From positions 1 through 64,000 of the forward strand of contig NZ_WHOB01000078.1 of the NCBI RefSeq assembly GCF_013141775.1: DNA of 64,000 bases, in the 5' to 3' direction. The stretch is from Paenibacillus phytohabitans. GTDB lineage: Bacteria; Bacillota; Bacilli; Paenibacillales; Paenibacillaceae. Positions 16,609 through 23,953 of this stretch are shown here, piece by piece. The notes beneath the pieces were generated by a model. The model saw only the letters and a list, made by a program, of their open reading frames with translations. It ran no database searches and had not been told where the DNA came from. The stretch's first letter is position 1, and the number at the start of each line of letters is the position of its first letter. Position numbers and translations under genes: made by a program.

Positions 16609-17370
16609 TCAGTGTCCCGGCAACGCCTGGTTATCCAGCAGAAGCTGCGGTTCGCTTGTGCGGATGAAGTCCATGACCTTATCATAAATAATCCGGTGGC
16701 CCTCCCGGTTGGGGTGGATTCCGTCCCGGCAGATAAACTTGGTGTAATCCGGCTGCTGCAGGAATGCGCCCCGGACATCAATGATCTTGGTCTTGGTGCT
16801 CTCGGCGACCTTGATAATTGCGGAGTTGTACCGCTCCTGCCACCAGTAAATCTTGGTAACGCTGCCGAGGAATTTCAGAATGTTCAGCTCGGTGTCCGGA
16901 TTATTGCCGCTGACCCATTTGAAATAGTTGTCCGCATTCAGCGGGGGCAGACTCATCAGAATAGGCGTAATCCCCTGATTCTTCAGGTAATCAATCATAT
17001 CCAGCAGCATCCGCTCGAACGCCGGGAAATCAGTTTTGGGGTTATGCTCTGCTTCGGGATTGCTTGCAATTTCTTCCCAGTGATAGTCGCAGTCATTGCC
17101 TCCGTATTCAATCAGTACCACATCCGGCTTGTCTTTCAGCACATCGCGTTTCAGATTGCCGAAGCCCTTCATCAGCGTATTGCCGAATCTGGCGGTATTA
17201 CGCATAGCTCCCTTAAGCTTGCCCTGCAGCAGGGACACGTAGTTATCCTCCAGAATGACATACTTGCTTCTTGCTTCATCATAGACAACACCCTTGGAGA
17301 TCGAATCTCCGCTGACCATGTACTTAAACTCAAGCCCCGTGGCTTCCTTCTGCTCTTCGTGCGAATTCAT
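16609..17370 (-). CDS. SGNH/GDSL-type hydrolase
   Basis: This 253-residue SGNH hydrolase has the nucleophile Ser23 in SGDSISKG, block III GGND at about 90-93, and the catalytic pair Asp216/His219 in DGIHPN. Such esterases remove acetyl or other acyl groups from sugars, lipids or xylan. The start at ATG 17370 is preceded by GGAGGTGGG; an in-frame extension to 17418 lacks support. There is no signal peptide. Its position among glycosidases suggests carbohydrate deacetylation, which is inference. Confidence 0.85.
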   Translation of the reverse strand: MNSHEEQKEATGLEFKYMVSGDSISKGVVYDEARSKYVILEDNYVSLLQGKLKGAMRNTARFGNTLMKGFGNLKRDVLKDKPDVVLIEYGGNDCDYHWEEIASNPEAEHNPKTDFPAFERMLLDMIDYLKNQGITPILMSLPPLNADNYFKWVSGNNPDTELNILKFLGSVTKIYWWQERYNSAIIKVAESTKTKIIDVRGAFLQQPDYTKFICRDGIHPNREGHRIIYDKVMDFIRTSEPQLLLDNQALPGH

Positions 17371-17566
17371 TGTCCCACCTCCGATAACCCTAGTGTATAT
17401 AGCTTTAGTGTAAACCATACATGGAGCAGTGACTATGCATAGATGTCATGGTTTCATGCGGGCCGATCCCGATAGGGCAAGCTGCAAGCCAAAGAGATCC
17501 GACTCCGAATACTCGAAGTTGGACCTGTAGCTTGCTTGGACTTGTTCCGGAAGAACATTGGTTGCC

Positions 17567-18670
17567 TTATTTCCTGCGCATTCTAAAGCCGCCGAGTCTT
17601 TGCAGGAGCGCTGATTTGGGCGGAGTGCTTAAGGAGTTCCCTGTCAGGAAGCCGGCTGTAGTCTGTTCCATAATTCTGACACTGTTCTCCCAGGTCCAGG
17701 CCCGGGAATCGGCTTCCCCCCGGGAGGCAAGGCGGACACGGAGCGCAGGGTCCTGAATCAGCCGGATGACATCCTCGGCAATCCGGTTCTCGTACCGGTA
17801 GGACAGCAGGCAGTTCTCTTCGTGGCGGGCATATTCCAGATTCCCTCCCGAGTATACGGACACAAGCGCAGCACCGCAGCGCATGGCCTCAAGGCCCGGC
17901 AAAGATCCCGTGTCGAATATACTGGAGCTGACAAAAATATCAGCCCCGTTATAGTGATAGCAGAGTTCATCATCATTCAGGGGAGTGAAAAAGCGGTATT
18001 TGCCGCTGGCCTTCATTTTTTGCAGCGAATCCGAACTGTAGAACTCATCCGGCGGACTGATGAAATTGATATTTACCCCCGGGACATTATGCTTCACGAT
18101 ATCAAGCTGCTTCACCAGATAATCCTGTTCACGGTGCCAGGAGAAGCCGTTCTCCACTTTGCGCAGGATGGCGGTAATGTTCAGCGGCTCCTGAAGCTTG
18201 TGGCGGATATGCATATTTTGAAAAGAGGAGCTGATCCCTACAGGCACAATGCTTCCGCTAATTCCGTGACCAAGCTCAATTAACTCCTGCTGCCACTGGG
18301 ACAGAACAATCAGCTTATCGGTGGTATGATAGGAGGGAAAGGATACCTCATTCTGCGGCAGAAACAGCGGTTCGTAACAGAGGGACAGGCGGATATGGAT
18401 GCCCTTGCCATTCTGGCTTGCAGCCTGTGATACCGGAACCGTTGTATAAAAATTCGAAACGATAATATCGCTGACCGGGAAATCGGATTCACGGAGCAGC
18501 GTATAATCGGTAATCAGCAGAGTGGAATGGACTTCATAAGAGACATCGCCTCCAAGCGGCATGAGGATCACGACCTGGTGCCCTCTGGCAGTAAGACCAT
18601 TCGTGAGCTCCACGAGCATGCGTTGTGCCCCGCCATGGCATAGGGTAAGTATGGGGAAAGTGAATCTCAT
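17567..18670 (-). CDS. GT4-type glycosyltransferase
   Basis: This 367-residue GT-B protein has an N-terminal donor-independent domain (LCHGGAQRMLVELTNGLTARGH near residues 11-32) and a C-terminal GT4 domain. The C-terminal domain carries GADIFVSSSIFDTGSLPGLEAMRCG, where the family's E-x7-E motif is reduced to a single Glu. The ATG follows AAGGAAGGG. It is transcribed leftwards with no close partner, 196 bp before the SGNH gene start. The acceptor and sugar are unknown; a role in a surface glycan or glycolipid is possible. Confidence 0.8.
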   Translation of the reverse strand: MRFTFPILTLCHGGAQRMLVELTNGLTARGHQVVILMPLGGDVSYEVHSTLLITDYTLLRESDFPVSDIIVSNFYTTVPVSQAASQNGKGIHIRLSLCYEPLFLPQNEVSFPSYHTTDKLIVLSQWQQELIELGHGISGSIVPVGISSSFQNMHIRHKLQEPLNITAILRKVENGFSWHREQDYLVKQLDIVKHNVPGVNINFISPPDEFYSSDSLQKMKASGKYRFFTPLNDDELCYHYNGADIFVSSSIFDTGSLPGLEAMRCGAALVSVYSGGNLEYARHEENCLLSYRYENRIAEDVIRLIQDPALRVRLASRGEADSRAWTWENSVRIMEQTTAGFLTGNSLSTPPKSALLQRLGGFRMRRK

Positions 18671-18833
18671 GTATGATCCCTTCCTTTCTGGCTCGAGAAT
18701 CGCTTGCGAACCTGCGGTATGTATACTATTTTATTCAGCAATTAGCGAAAAGTACCGGATATACGGCGTTTTTGCAGCAAATGGGGGTTATGGAGTGAGG
18801 CTCAGGAAAGGAGGGCTACAGCTGGAGTATATA

Positions 18834-18881
18834 AAAAATACTGGCCGGTACAGCAGAGGAATCACCCCTGACATACCGGCC
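18834..18881 (-). terminator. Terminator of the isomerase-like gene
   Basis: GGCCGGTA (18843-18850) pairs with TACCGGCC (18874-18881). On the minus strand the stem is followed by a T-rich run from 18839 to 18834. It lies about 65 bases after the leftward isomerase-like gene. Confidence 0.8.
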
Positions 18882-18884
18882 GGA

Positions 18885-18898
18885 TGGTAGCGCTACCA
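18885..18898. promoter_or_regulatory. LacI-type operator-like perfect palindrome
   Basis: TGGTAGCGCTACCA is a perfect 14-base palindrome with the central CG of LacI/GalR-family operators. It is 215 bases upstream of the GT4 start and beyond the 3' end of the isomerase-like gene. No LacI-family gene is in the window, so its function is uncertain. Confidence 0.4.
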
Positions 18899-18947
18899 AA
18901 GTTACTGCAGGAGGATGAAGCATATCTCCTGAACTTGCAGCTTATGA

Positions 18948-19784
18948 TTAGTGTCGCAGATTGCGCAGCAGGGTAACAGTGTCCTTAATATCTATGCCAG
19001 TTACTTCTTCCAGCGAAACGTCGATCATCGGCTTGTGTGCCTCCAGCTTGTTCAGGAACTCTGTGGTGTGGAACAGCCCTTGCCCTGAAGCGCCATGGCG
19101 GGTCCGGGTTCCGTCCTTATAGATATCCTTGAGATGGGCCAGAATGATCCGGTCGCCGAACAGGCTGAATGCACTGTCTACGATCTCATCCTGCAGATGC
19201 ACCTCTTCACCAATCAGGTTGCAAGGGTCCAGTACCACACCGATGGAGCTGGAAGGAACCTCGTCGAGGATACGGCGCATTTTGGCCGGAGAGGACAGCG
19301 TATGGGTGCAGACTCCTTCAAGTGCCAGGAACACCCCCCATTTCTCGGCTTCCTCTGCCAGTTCCTCGACCGTTGCCTTGAGGGCATCCCAGCCGATTTC
19401 TTCATACCGGTAAGGATCGAATTCCTGAAAAGTCGTCAACGCGCCGGTCTCTGTAGCGACCATAGGTGCACCGAACTGGCGGGCATAACGCAAATGCTCC
19501 TTGAAACGGTCAATCTCTACCCGCCGGATGGCAGGATCGGGATGAATCGGGTTGATATAGCAGCCAAGTACGCCAATGCGGATGCCGGCTTTGTCGAACT
19601 GCTCACCGATATAGGAGGCCAGGCCGGGGCTAAGCTTGCCGGGAGACAGGTCGATATCCTGAATGGCTTTGGCCAGGGCGAGCTGTACGAAGTCAATATT
19701 GTAGGTCTGCAGCGTAGCGGTCAATTCTCTAAGCGGCAGGCAGCCCGCTGTATGTGCCAAGGTTCCGTAACGAATGAATAACAT
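18948..19784 (-). CDS. Sugar phosphate isomerase/epimerase-like TIM-barrel protein
   Basis: This 278-residue xylose isomerase-like TIM barrel (AP_endonuc_2 fold) has the conserved metal-site segments ALEGVCTHT, VVLDPCNLIG, ILAHLKD and the C-terminal DVSLEEVTG. Such proteins isomerise or epimerise sugars and inositols. The predicted ATG at 19784 directly abuts AAAGGAG with no spacer. The AUU codon at position 4 (19775) would have nine bases of spacing, so the true start may be unusual. A cre-like site lies upstream. It faces the CE7 esterase gene across about 100 bp. Confidence 0.8.
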   Translation of the reverse strand: MLFIRYGTLAHTAGCLPLRELTATLQTYNIDFVQLALAKAIQDIDLSPGKLSPGLASYIGEQFDKAGIRIGVLGCYINPIHPDPAIRRVEIDRFKEHLRYARQFGAPMVATETGALTTFQEFDPYRYEEIGWDALKATVEELAEEAEKWGVFLALEGVCTHTLSSPAKMRRILDEVPSSSIGVVLDPCNLIGEEVHLQDEIVDSAFSLFGDRIILAHLKDIYKDGTRTRHGASGQGLFHTTEFLNKLEAHKPMIDVSLEEVTGIDIKDTVTLLRNLRH

Positions 19785-19820
19785 CTCCTTTGGAATTCTA
19801 TGGATTTATATTTATAATAT

Positions 19821-19834
19821 TAAATGCGCTTACA
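19821..19834. promoter_or_regulatory. cre-like site between isomerase and CE7 esterase genes
   Basis: On the minus strand this reads TGTAAGCGCATTTA, matching the left half of a cre exactly and the right half weakly. It lies in the 99-bp divergent promoter region. CcpA control is an inference. Confidence 0.35.
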
Positions 19835-19883
19835 GTGACTTGCAATGATAAAGAAGTTTATGAGAAACAGGAGGAACCGATGA

Positions 19884-20843
19884 ATGAATGCTATTGAGCA
19901 ACGCAAACACGAGCTTGAGAATTGCCGTCCAGAGCCTACACTGGACCCCGAAACGATTGACGAATTCTGGAATGATCTGCTCGCCGAAGATGAGGAACTG
20001 CCGCTGGATGTTACCATAATCCCTGAAGAAACTCCATATCCGGGCATGGAGGTTAGCAAAGTAAGCTATACAGGTTATGGGGAAACGACCATCCATGCCT
20101 GGTACATCCGGCCTGCTGCTGACACAAGTGAGCGGGGAGATCTGCCGTGTATTGTTACGTTTCCCGGTTACACCGGCGACCGGGGGTATCCGGAACGTTA
20201 TGCTCACTTTCTAATGCTTGGCTATGCTGTACTCGCCGTGGATGTGCGTGGACAACTGGGAGAGACCGGCAATCTGCTGCCGCAGGAAGAAGGGATAGTC
20301 AGAGGCTGGATCACCCAGGGGCTGCTGGAGAAGGAACGTTCCTATTATGTGGCTGTAGCGATAGATACGGTTCGTGCCATAGAGACCGCAGCACAGCTGC
20401 CGGGTGTTGATCCCGAGCGCATTGCCATCACCGGGGGGAGCCAGGGAGGCGGGATTGCGCTGTTGGCCGGGGCACTGAGCCGCCGGGTTGCTGCAGTGGC
20501 TGCAGACATACCGAATCTCTGCCGCCTGGACTTCGGGGTGCTGAATTCAACCAGCTCACTCACAGAGATTGCCGATTATCTGAAGCGCTATCCGGAGCAT
20601 CTGGAGCGGGTGCTGCAGAACCTGGCTTATTTCGATATTGTTAATCTGGCGCACCGGTTCACCGTACCAGTTCTGATGTCCGCAGGCTGGAAGGATACTG
20701 TGTGCATGCCGGAGACCATCTATGCTGCCTATAACCGAATTGAGTCACCTAAGCAGATGATGGATTATCCGTTCTCCGGGCATGAGGTCAGCGAATATCA
20801 GCGCAGGCAGACGGTACTCTTTTTCCGGGAGCATCTGGGTTAA
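19884..20843 (+). CDS. CE7 acetyl xylan esterase / cephalosporin-C deacetylase
   Basis: This 319-residue CE7 alpha/beta hydrolase is of the usual family length. It removes acetyl groups from xylo-oligosaccharides and other small acetylated sugars. The family motifs are DVRGQLGETG (RGQ, about 120-129), GGSQG with Ser186, and the HE motif with His300; the Asp of the triad is in GWKDTV. There is no signal peptide, which fits the intracellular hexameric CE7 enzymes. GAGG lies nine bases before the ATG. It is divergent from the isomerase-like gene. Confidence 0.9.
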   Translation: MNAIEQRKHELENCRPEPTLDPETIDEFWNDLLAEDEELPLDVTIIPEETPYPGMEVSKVSYTGYGETTIHAWYIRPAADTSERGDLPCIVTFPGYTGDRGYPERYAHFLMLGYAVLAVDVRGQLGETGNLLPQEEGIVRGWITQGLLEKERSYYVAVAIDTVRAIETAAQLPGVDPERIAITGGSQGGGIALLAGALSRRVAAVAADIPNLCRLDFGVLNSTSSLTEIADYLKRYPEHLERVLQNLAYFDIVNLAHRFTVPVLMSAGWKDTVCMPETIYAAYNRIESPKQMMDYPFSGHEVSEYQRRQTVLFFREHLG

Positions 20844-20959
20844 AAGATTAATTACCGGAAGGCTGATTAGCGGCGGGTGTTTGGTGTAAAGGTTATAATG
20901 AAGCTGCTAAGCTGTTGTCAGAATGCGAAGGCAGCCTAAGGAATGGGAGGGAATGGCAG

Positions 20960-21334
20960 ATGAATAAGGATGGAGACAAGCTTCCCGCGGAACTGGTCGT
21001 GGAGAATTTCGAATACAGCCAGAAGAATGAGCAGCTGGTGAAGAAGAGCTTCTGGAGCAAAACGAGGAAAGCGGCGGGCAAAATCCCGTTCACCAAAGAT
21101 GCGGTTGCCATGTATTACTGCGCCATTGATGCCAAAACCCCGTTATGGGCCAAAGGCATAGCATTCGGCGCGCTGGCCTATTTCATTTCACCCATTGACG
21201 CGATTCCCGATGCGCTGATCGGACTCGGTTTCACGGATGATGCAGCGGTCATTGCCGCAGGCATCCGGGCGATTGCCGGTCAGGTGAAGGAGGAGCATAA
21301 ACAGAAGGCCGAGAATTTTTTTGAACAACCGTGA
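20960..21334 (+). CDS. YkvA-like DUF1232 protein
   Basis: This 124-residue protein contains the DUF1232 core (AFGALAYFISPIDAIPDALI), a short hydrophobic segment with conserved SPIDxIPD. The N-terminal 50 residues are charged. The start at ATG 20960 follows GGGAGGG with eight bases of spacing; an upstream in-frame ATG at 20915 lacks a site. YkvA-family function is not established. It is monocistronic, and a terminator stem lies just after it for the convergent HxlR gene. Confidence 0.8.
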   Translation: MNKDGDKLPAELVVENFEYSQKNEQLVKKSFWSKTRKAAGKIPFTKDAVAMYYCAIDAKTPLWAKGIAFGALAYFISPIDAIPDALIGLGFTDDAAVIAAGIRAIAGQVKEEHKQKAENFFEQP

Positions 21335-21347
21335 GGTGTAACGGTAC

Positions 21348-21373
21348 AAAAAAAGTGCAGCGGGTTGCTGCAC
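21348..21373 (-). terminator. Terminator of the HxlR-type gene
   Basis: GTGCAGC (21355-21361) pairs with GCTGCAC (21367-21373). On the minus strand seven T residues follow (complement of 21348-21354). It lies nine bases after the HxlR stop. Confidence 0.85.
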
Positions 21374-21381
21374 CGGATTCA

Positions 21382-21783
21382 TTATGCTTCTTCCTCTAAA
21401 TGTCCATTTCCAGGAGGGCAGCGGTCTGCGGATTGCTGCTTCGCCTGGTATTCTGTGCCCCAATCCCTCATCAGCTTAATGATCGGAATCAGCGTCCGGC
21501 CAAATTCGGTCAGCGAATATTCAACCTTCGGCGGAACCTGATGATACACCTCGCGGTGAACCACGCCATCCTCCTCCAGCTCACGGAGCTGAAGTGTCAG
21601 CATACGCTGCGTGATGCCGGGACAGATCCGGCGGAACTCGTTGAAGCGTTTCGTTGAATCCATCATATGGTATAAAAGCACACCCTTCCACTTGCCCCCG
21701 ATGACGTCGAGGGTGAATTCAACAGGACAAGCGGCGCCCTGGCCGTCCGGACAAGCTCCGAAACCGCCTTTACGGTCACGCAT
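21382..21783 (-). CDS. HxlR-family transcriptional regulator
   Basis: This 133-residue winged-helix protein has the HxlR signature CPVEFTLDVIGGKWKGVLLYHM and the recognition segment ITQRMLTLQLRELEEDGVV. The Cys in CPV is the redox- or electrophile-sensing residue in YodB/HypR-like members. The start at ATG 21783 follows AAGGAGTG; longer in-frame starts (21807, 21843) lack sites. It is divergent from a nitroreductase gene. This is the classic arrangement in which an HxlR regulator controls a quinone or nitro-compound reductase. Confidence 0.9.
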   Translation of the reverse strand: MRDRKGGFGACPDGQGAACPVEFTLDVIGGKWKGVLLYHMMDSTKRFNEFRRICPGITQRMLTLQLRELEEDGVVHREVYHQVPPKVEYSLTEFGRTLIPIIKLMRDWGTEYQAKQQSADRCPPGNGHLEEEA

Positions 21784-21799
21784 AACCGAACACTCCTTA

Positions 21800-21817
21800 A
21801 GTATCATTTTGTATACT
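21800..21817. promoter_or_regulatory. Candidate HxlR operator
   Basis: AGTAT (21800-21804) and ATACT (21813-21817) form an inverted repeat with an 8-base spacer in the HxlR/nitroreductase promoter region. It resembles YodB-type sites, but binding is inferred. Confidence 0.35.
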
Positions 21818-21931
21818 ACATAACAAAAATGTGCGTACTTCACGAATGGTTATCTATCCAATACTATAAGCATGTGAGCAGGATAACGTCAATTCCAAAC
21901 CTGAAGGATACACAGAAAGGGAGTATGTGAA

Positions 21932-22618
21932 ATGGATACTACAGTAAAAGAAACCGCAACAACCAAGCAGGAAATTCTGGCCGCCTATGCATACAGACAC
22001 GCTACCAAGGTATTCGACAGCAGCAGAAAGATCAGCGATGAGGATTTCGGGTTCATCCTGGAAACAGGCCGCCTGTCACCGAGCTCCTTCGGCTTCGAGC
22101 CCTGGAAATTCGTTATTGTCCAGAGTATGGACATCCGTGAGAAGCTGCTTCCTTATGCCTGGGGTGCACAGAAGCAGTTGCCGACAGCAAGCCATTTCAT
22201 GCTGATTCTCGCAAGACTGCCGCGTGATATGGCTGCGGGTTCAGAGTATATTCAGGGTATGATGCAGGATGTGCAGAGTCTGCCGCCGGAGGTTGCCGAG
22301 GGTAAGCGGAAGGTCTATGATATGTTCCTGAAATCCGATTTCGGACTGGAAGGCAATGAGCGGGCAATGTTTGAATGGGGTGCACGGCAGACCTATCTGG
22401 CTCTGGGGAATATGATGACTGCTGCGGCGCAGATTGGCATTGACTCCTGTCCGATTGAAGGCTTCGACAAGGCAAAGATCGAGCAGGTGCTTACAGAGGA
22501 AGGGATAATGGACCCGGCACATTTCGGAATTGCCTGCATGGCGGCCTTTGGTTACCGGGTTAATGAGCCGCGCGGCAAAACCCGTCAAACGGCCGGTCAG
22601 GTGGTTCAGTGGGTCTAA
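21932..22618 (+). CDS. Nitroreductase-family NAD(P)H-dependent oxidoreductase
   Basis: This 228-residue FMN-dependent nitroreductase has FMN-contacting segments YRHATKVFDSSRKIS (N-terminal), LSPSSFGFEPWKFVIV and the C-terminal FGYRVNEPRGKTR. It probably reduces quinones, nitroaromatics or other electrophiles and is cytoplasmic. The ATG follows AAAGGGAG. Divergence from the HxlR gene suggests induction by electrophiles. A strong terminator follows at 22661. Confidence 0.9.
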   Translation: MDTTVKETATTKQEILAAYAYRHATKVFDSSRKISDEDFGFILETGRLSPSSFGFEPWKFVIVQSMDIREKLLPYAWGAQKQLPTASHFMLILARLPRDMAAGSEYIQGMMQDVQSLPPEVAEGKRKVYDMFLKSDFGLEGNERAMFEWGARQTYLALGNMMTAAAQIGIDSCPIEGFDKAKIEQVLTEEGIMDPAHFGIACMAAFGYRVNEPRGKTRQTAGQVVQWV

Positions 22619-22660
22619 ACGCAGCCGCGTCAGCAATTTAGGCGAAGTGTGAGCCAATTA

Positions 22661-22701
22661 AAAACAGATGCCATCCTTATAAGGGCGGCATCTGTTTTTT
22701 T
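22661..22701 (+). terminator. Rho-independent terminator after the nitroreductase gene
   Basis: AAAACAGATGCC pairs with GGCATCTGTTTT, with an inner CCTTATAAGG stem, followed by a run of T to 22701. Confidence 0.9.
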
Positions 22702-22747
22702 GACGAGTTATGAAAATACATAGAAGCTTCGAAAAAAGTTTGAAAAC

Positions 22748-22799
22748 TTGCTGAAAATTCTGCTACTCTTAATAAGTCAGCTTGTTACTTGTAACAGGC
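22748..22799 (+). promoter_or_regulatory. cidAB promoter with inverted repeat
   Basis: A possible promoter TTGCTG (22748-22753) and TAATAA (22770-22775) has 16-base spacing. Just downstream GCTTGTTAC (22780-22788) and GTAACAGGC (22791-22799) form an inverted repeat with one mismatch and a TT spacer, a candidate operator. Confidence 0.4.
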
Positions 22800-22841
22800 T
22801 GCTTGTGACCGCCATTTCAAGATTGAAGGGATTCCTGCAAT

Positions 22842-23258
22842 ATGAAAATCATCCGCGTTATCGCTGAAGTCTGCTTGCTGTATGTGTTCTTCCTGGCAGG
22901 AGATTACTTGCAAAAACTGCTGCATCTGCCGGTTCCGGGCAGTATCGTAGGGCTGTTGCTGCTATTCGCCCTGCTGCTGCTCAAGATTGTTCCGGTGAAG
23001 CTGATCGAGAACGGCTCATCCTTTATTCTGGCTTATCTTCCCATGTTCTTCATCCCGGCAACCGCAGGCATTATGAACCATCTGGATATCTTCAGCGGAA
23101 GAGGGCTTCTCCTGATTGGCATTCTGGTGGTCAGCAGTGTACTGACCATGGTCGTCACGGCACATTCCAGCCAGTGGATTGCCAGCCGCAGCGCCAAAAG
23201 GCTGACACGCCGGACGTATCGTGCGCGCAGCCTGCAAGGGAAGGGGAAGGAAGCATGA
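22842..23258 (+). CDS. cidA: CidA/LrgA holin-like membrane protein
   Basis: This 138-residue integral membrane protein has four predicted helices and the family signature LPVPGSIVGLLLLF plus ERNG-like IENGSSFILAYLPMFFIPATAG. CidA/LrgA proteins act as holin-like or antiholin-like pores affecting murein hydrolase activity, and as carriers of by-products of fermentation metabolism. The ATG has GAAGGG 11 bases upstream. The stop overlaps the start of cidB by four bases, the usual operon arrangement. Whether it is CidA or LrgA cannot be fixed by sequence alone. Confidence 0.85.
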   Translation: MKIIRVIAEVCLLYVFFLAGDYLQKLLHLPVPGSIVGLLLLFALLLLKIVPVKLIENGSSFILAYLPMFFIPATAGIMNHLDIFSGRGLLLIGILVVSSVLTMVVTAHSSQWIASRSAKRLTRRTYRARSLQGKGKEA

Positions 23259-23944
23259 GAATTCTGCTGGCCGTTGGTTTTGTCCTGATGAATGTTCTGA
23301 TCTATCTCTTCATGTCCATGTTATACAAACGCTACCGTCTTCCTGTCCTGCTGCCGGCACTGACCGCAACGTTCACTGTAGTCGTGCTGCTCATGGGCTT
23401 CCATATCTCTTATGAGACTTATATGATCGGCGGCGACTGGATTAACCGCCTGCTTGGACCGGCGGTTGTATCCCTGGCCTATCCGCTGTACAAACAGCGT
23501 CACGTGCTATGGAAGAATCTCCCGGCCGTTCTTGGCGGAACGGTGACCGGACTGCTCGTCGGAATGTTCAGCGGTCTGCTGCTGGCAGCCGGACTCGGCT
23601 TCTCCAAGCTGTATGTGCTCTCCATCCTGCCCAAATCAATCACAACCGCTGTAGCCATCCAGATCTCCAGCAATCTGGGCGGAGATTCCTCGCTTACCTC
23701 CGTATTCGTAATGATCGCCGGATTCACGGGGGCCATCGGCGGGCCGTATATTATTAAGCTGTTCAGAATCCGCGGCGAGTCCGGCATCGGCATCGGCCTG
23801 GGAACAGCTTCCCACGCCCTTGGCACAGCCAAAGCCCTGGAGTACGGTGAGCAGTCGGTGTCCATGAGCTCGGTGGCCATGACGGTATGCGCCATTGTCG
23901 GCTCCATTGCCGGGCCGTTCGTTGCCTGGATCATGTACCATTAA
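23255..23944 (+). CDS. cidB: CidB/LrgB-family membrane protein
   Basis: This 229-residue polytopic protein carries LrgB-family motifs: LSILPKSITTAVAIQIS, AGFTGAIGGPYIIKL and GTASHALGTAKALEYGEQ. It is the obligate partner of CidA/LrgA. The start at ATG 23255 overlaps the cidA stop (ATGA), so they are translationally coupled. It ends only nine bases from the convergent arabinofuranosidase stop and I see no terminator between them. Confidence 0.88.
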   Translation: MRILLAVGFVLMNVLIYLFMSMLYKRYRLPVLLPALTATFTVVVLLMGFHISYETYMIGGDWINRLLGPAVVSLAYPLYKQRHVLWKNLPAVLGGTVTGLLVGMFSGLLLAAGLGFSKLYVLSILPKSITTAVAIQISSNLGGDSSLTSVFVMIAGFTGAIGGPYIIKLFRIRGESGIGIGLGTASHALGTAKALEYGEQSVSMSSVAMTVCAIVGSIAGPFVAWIMYH

Positions 23945-23953
23945 TGCAGCGTA

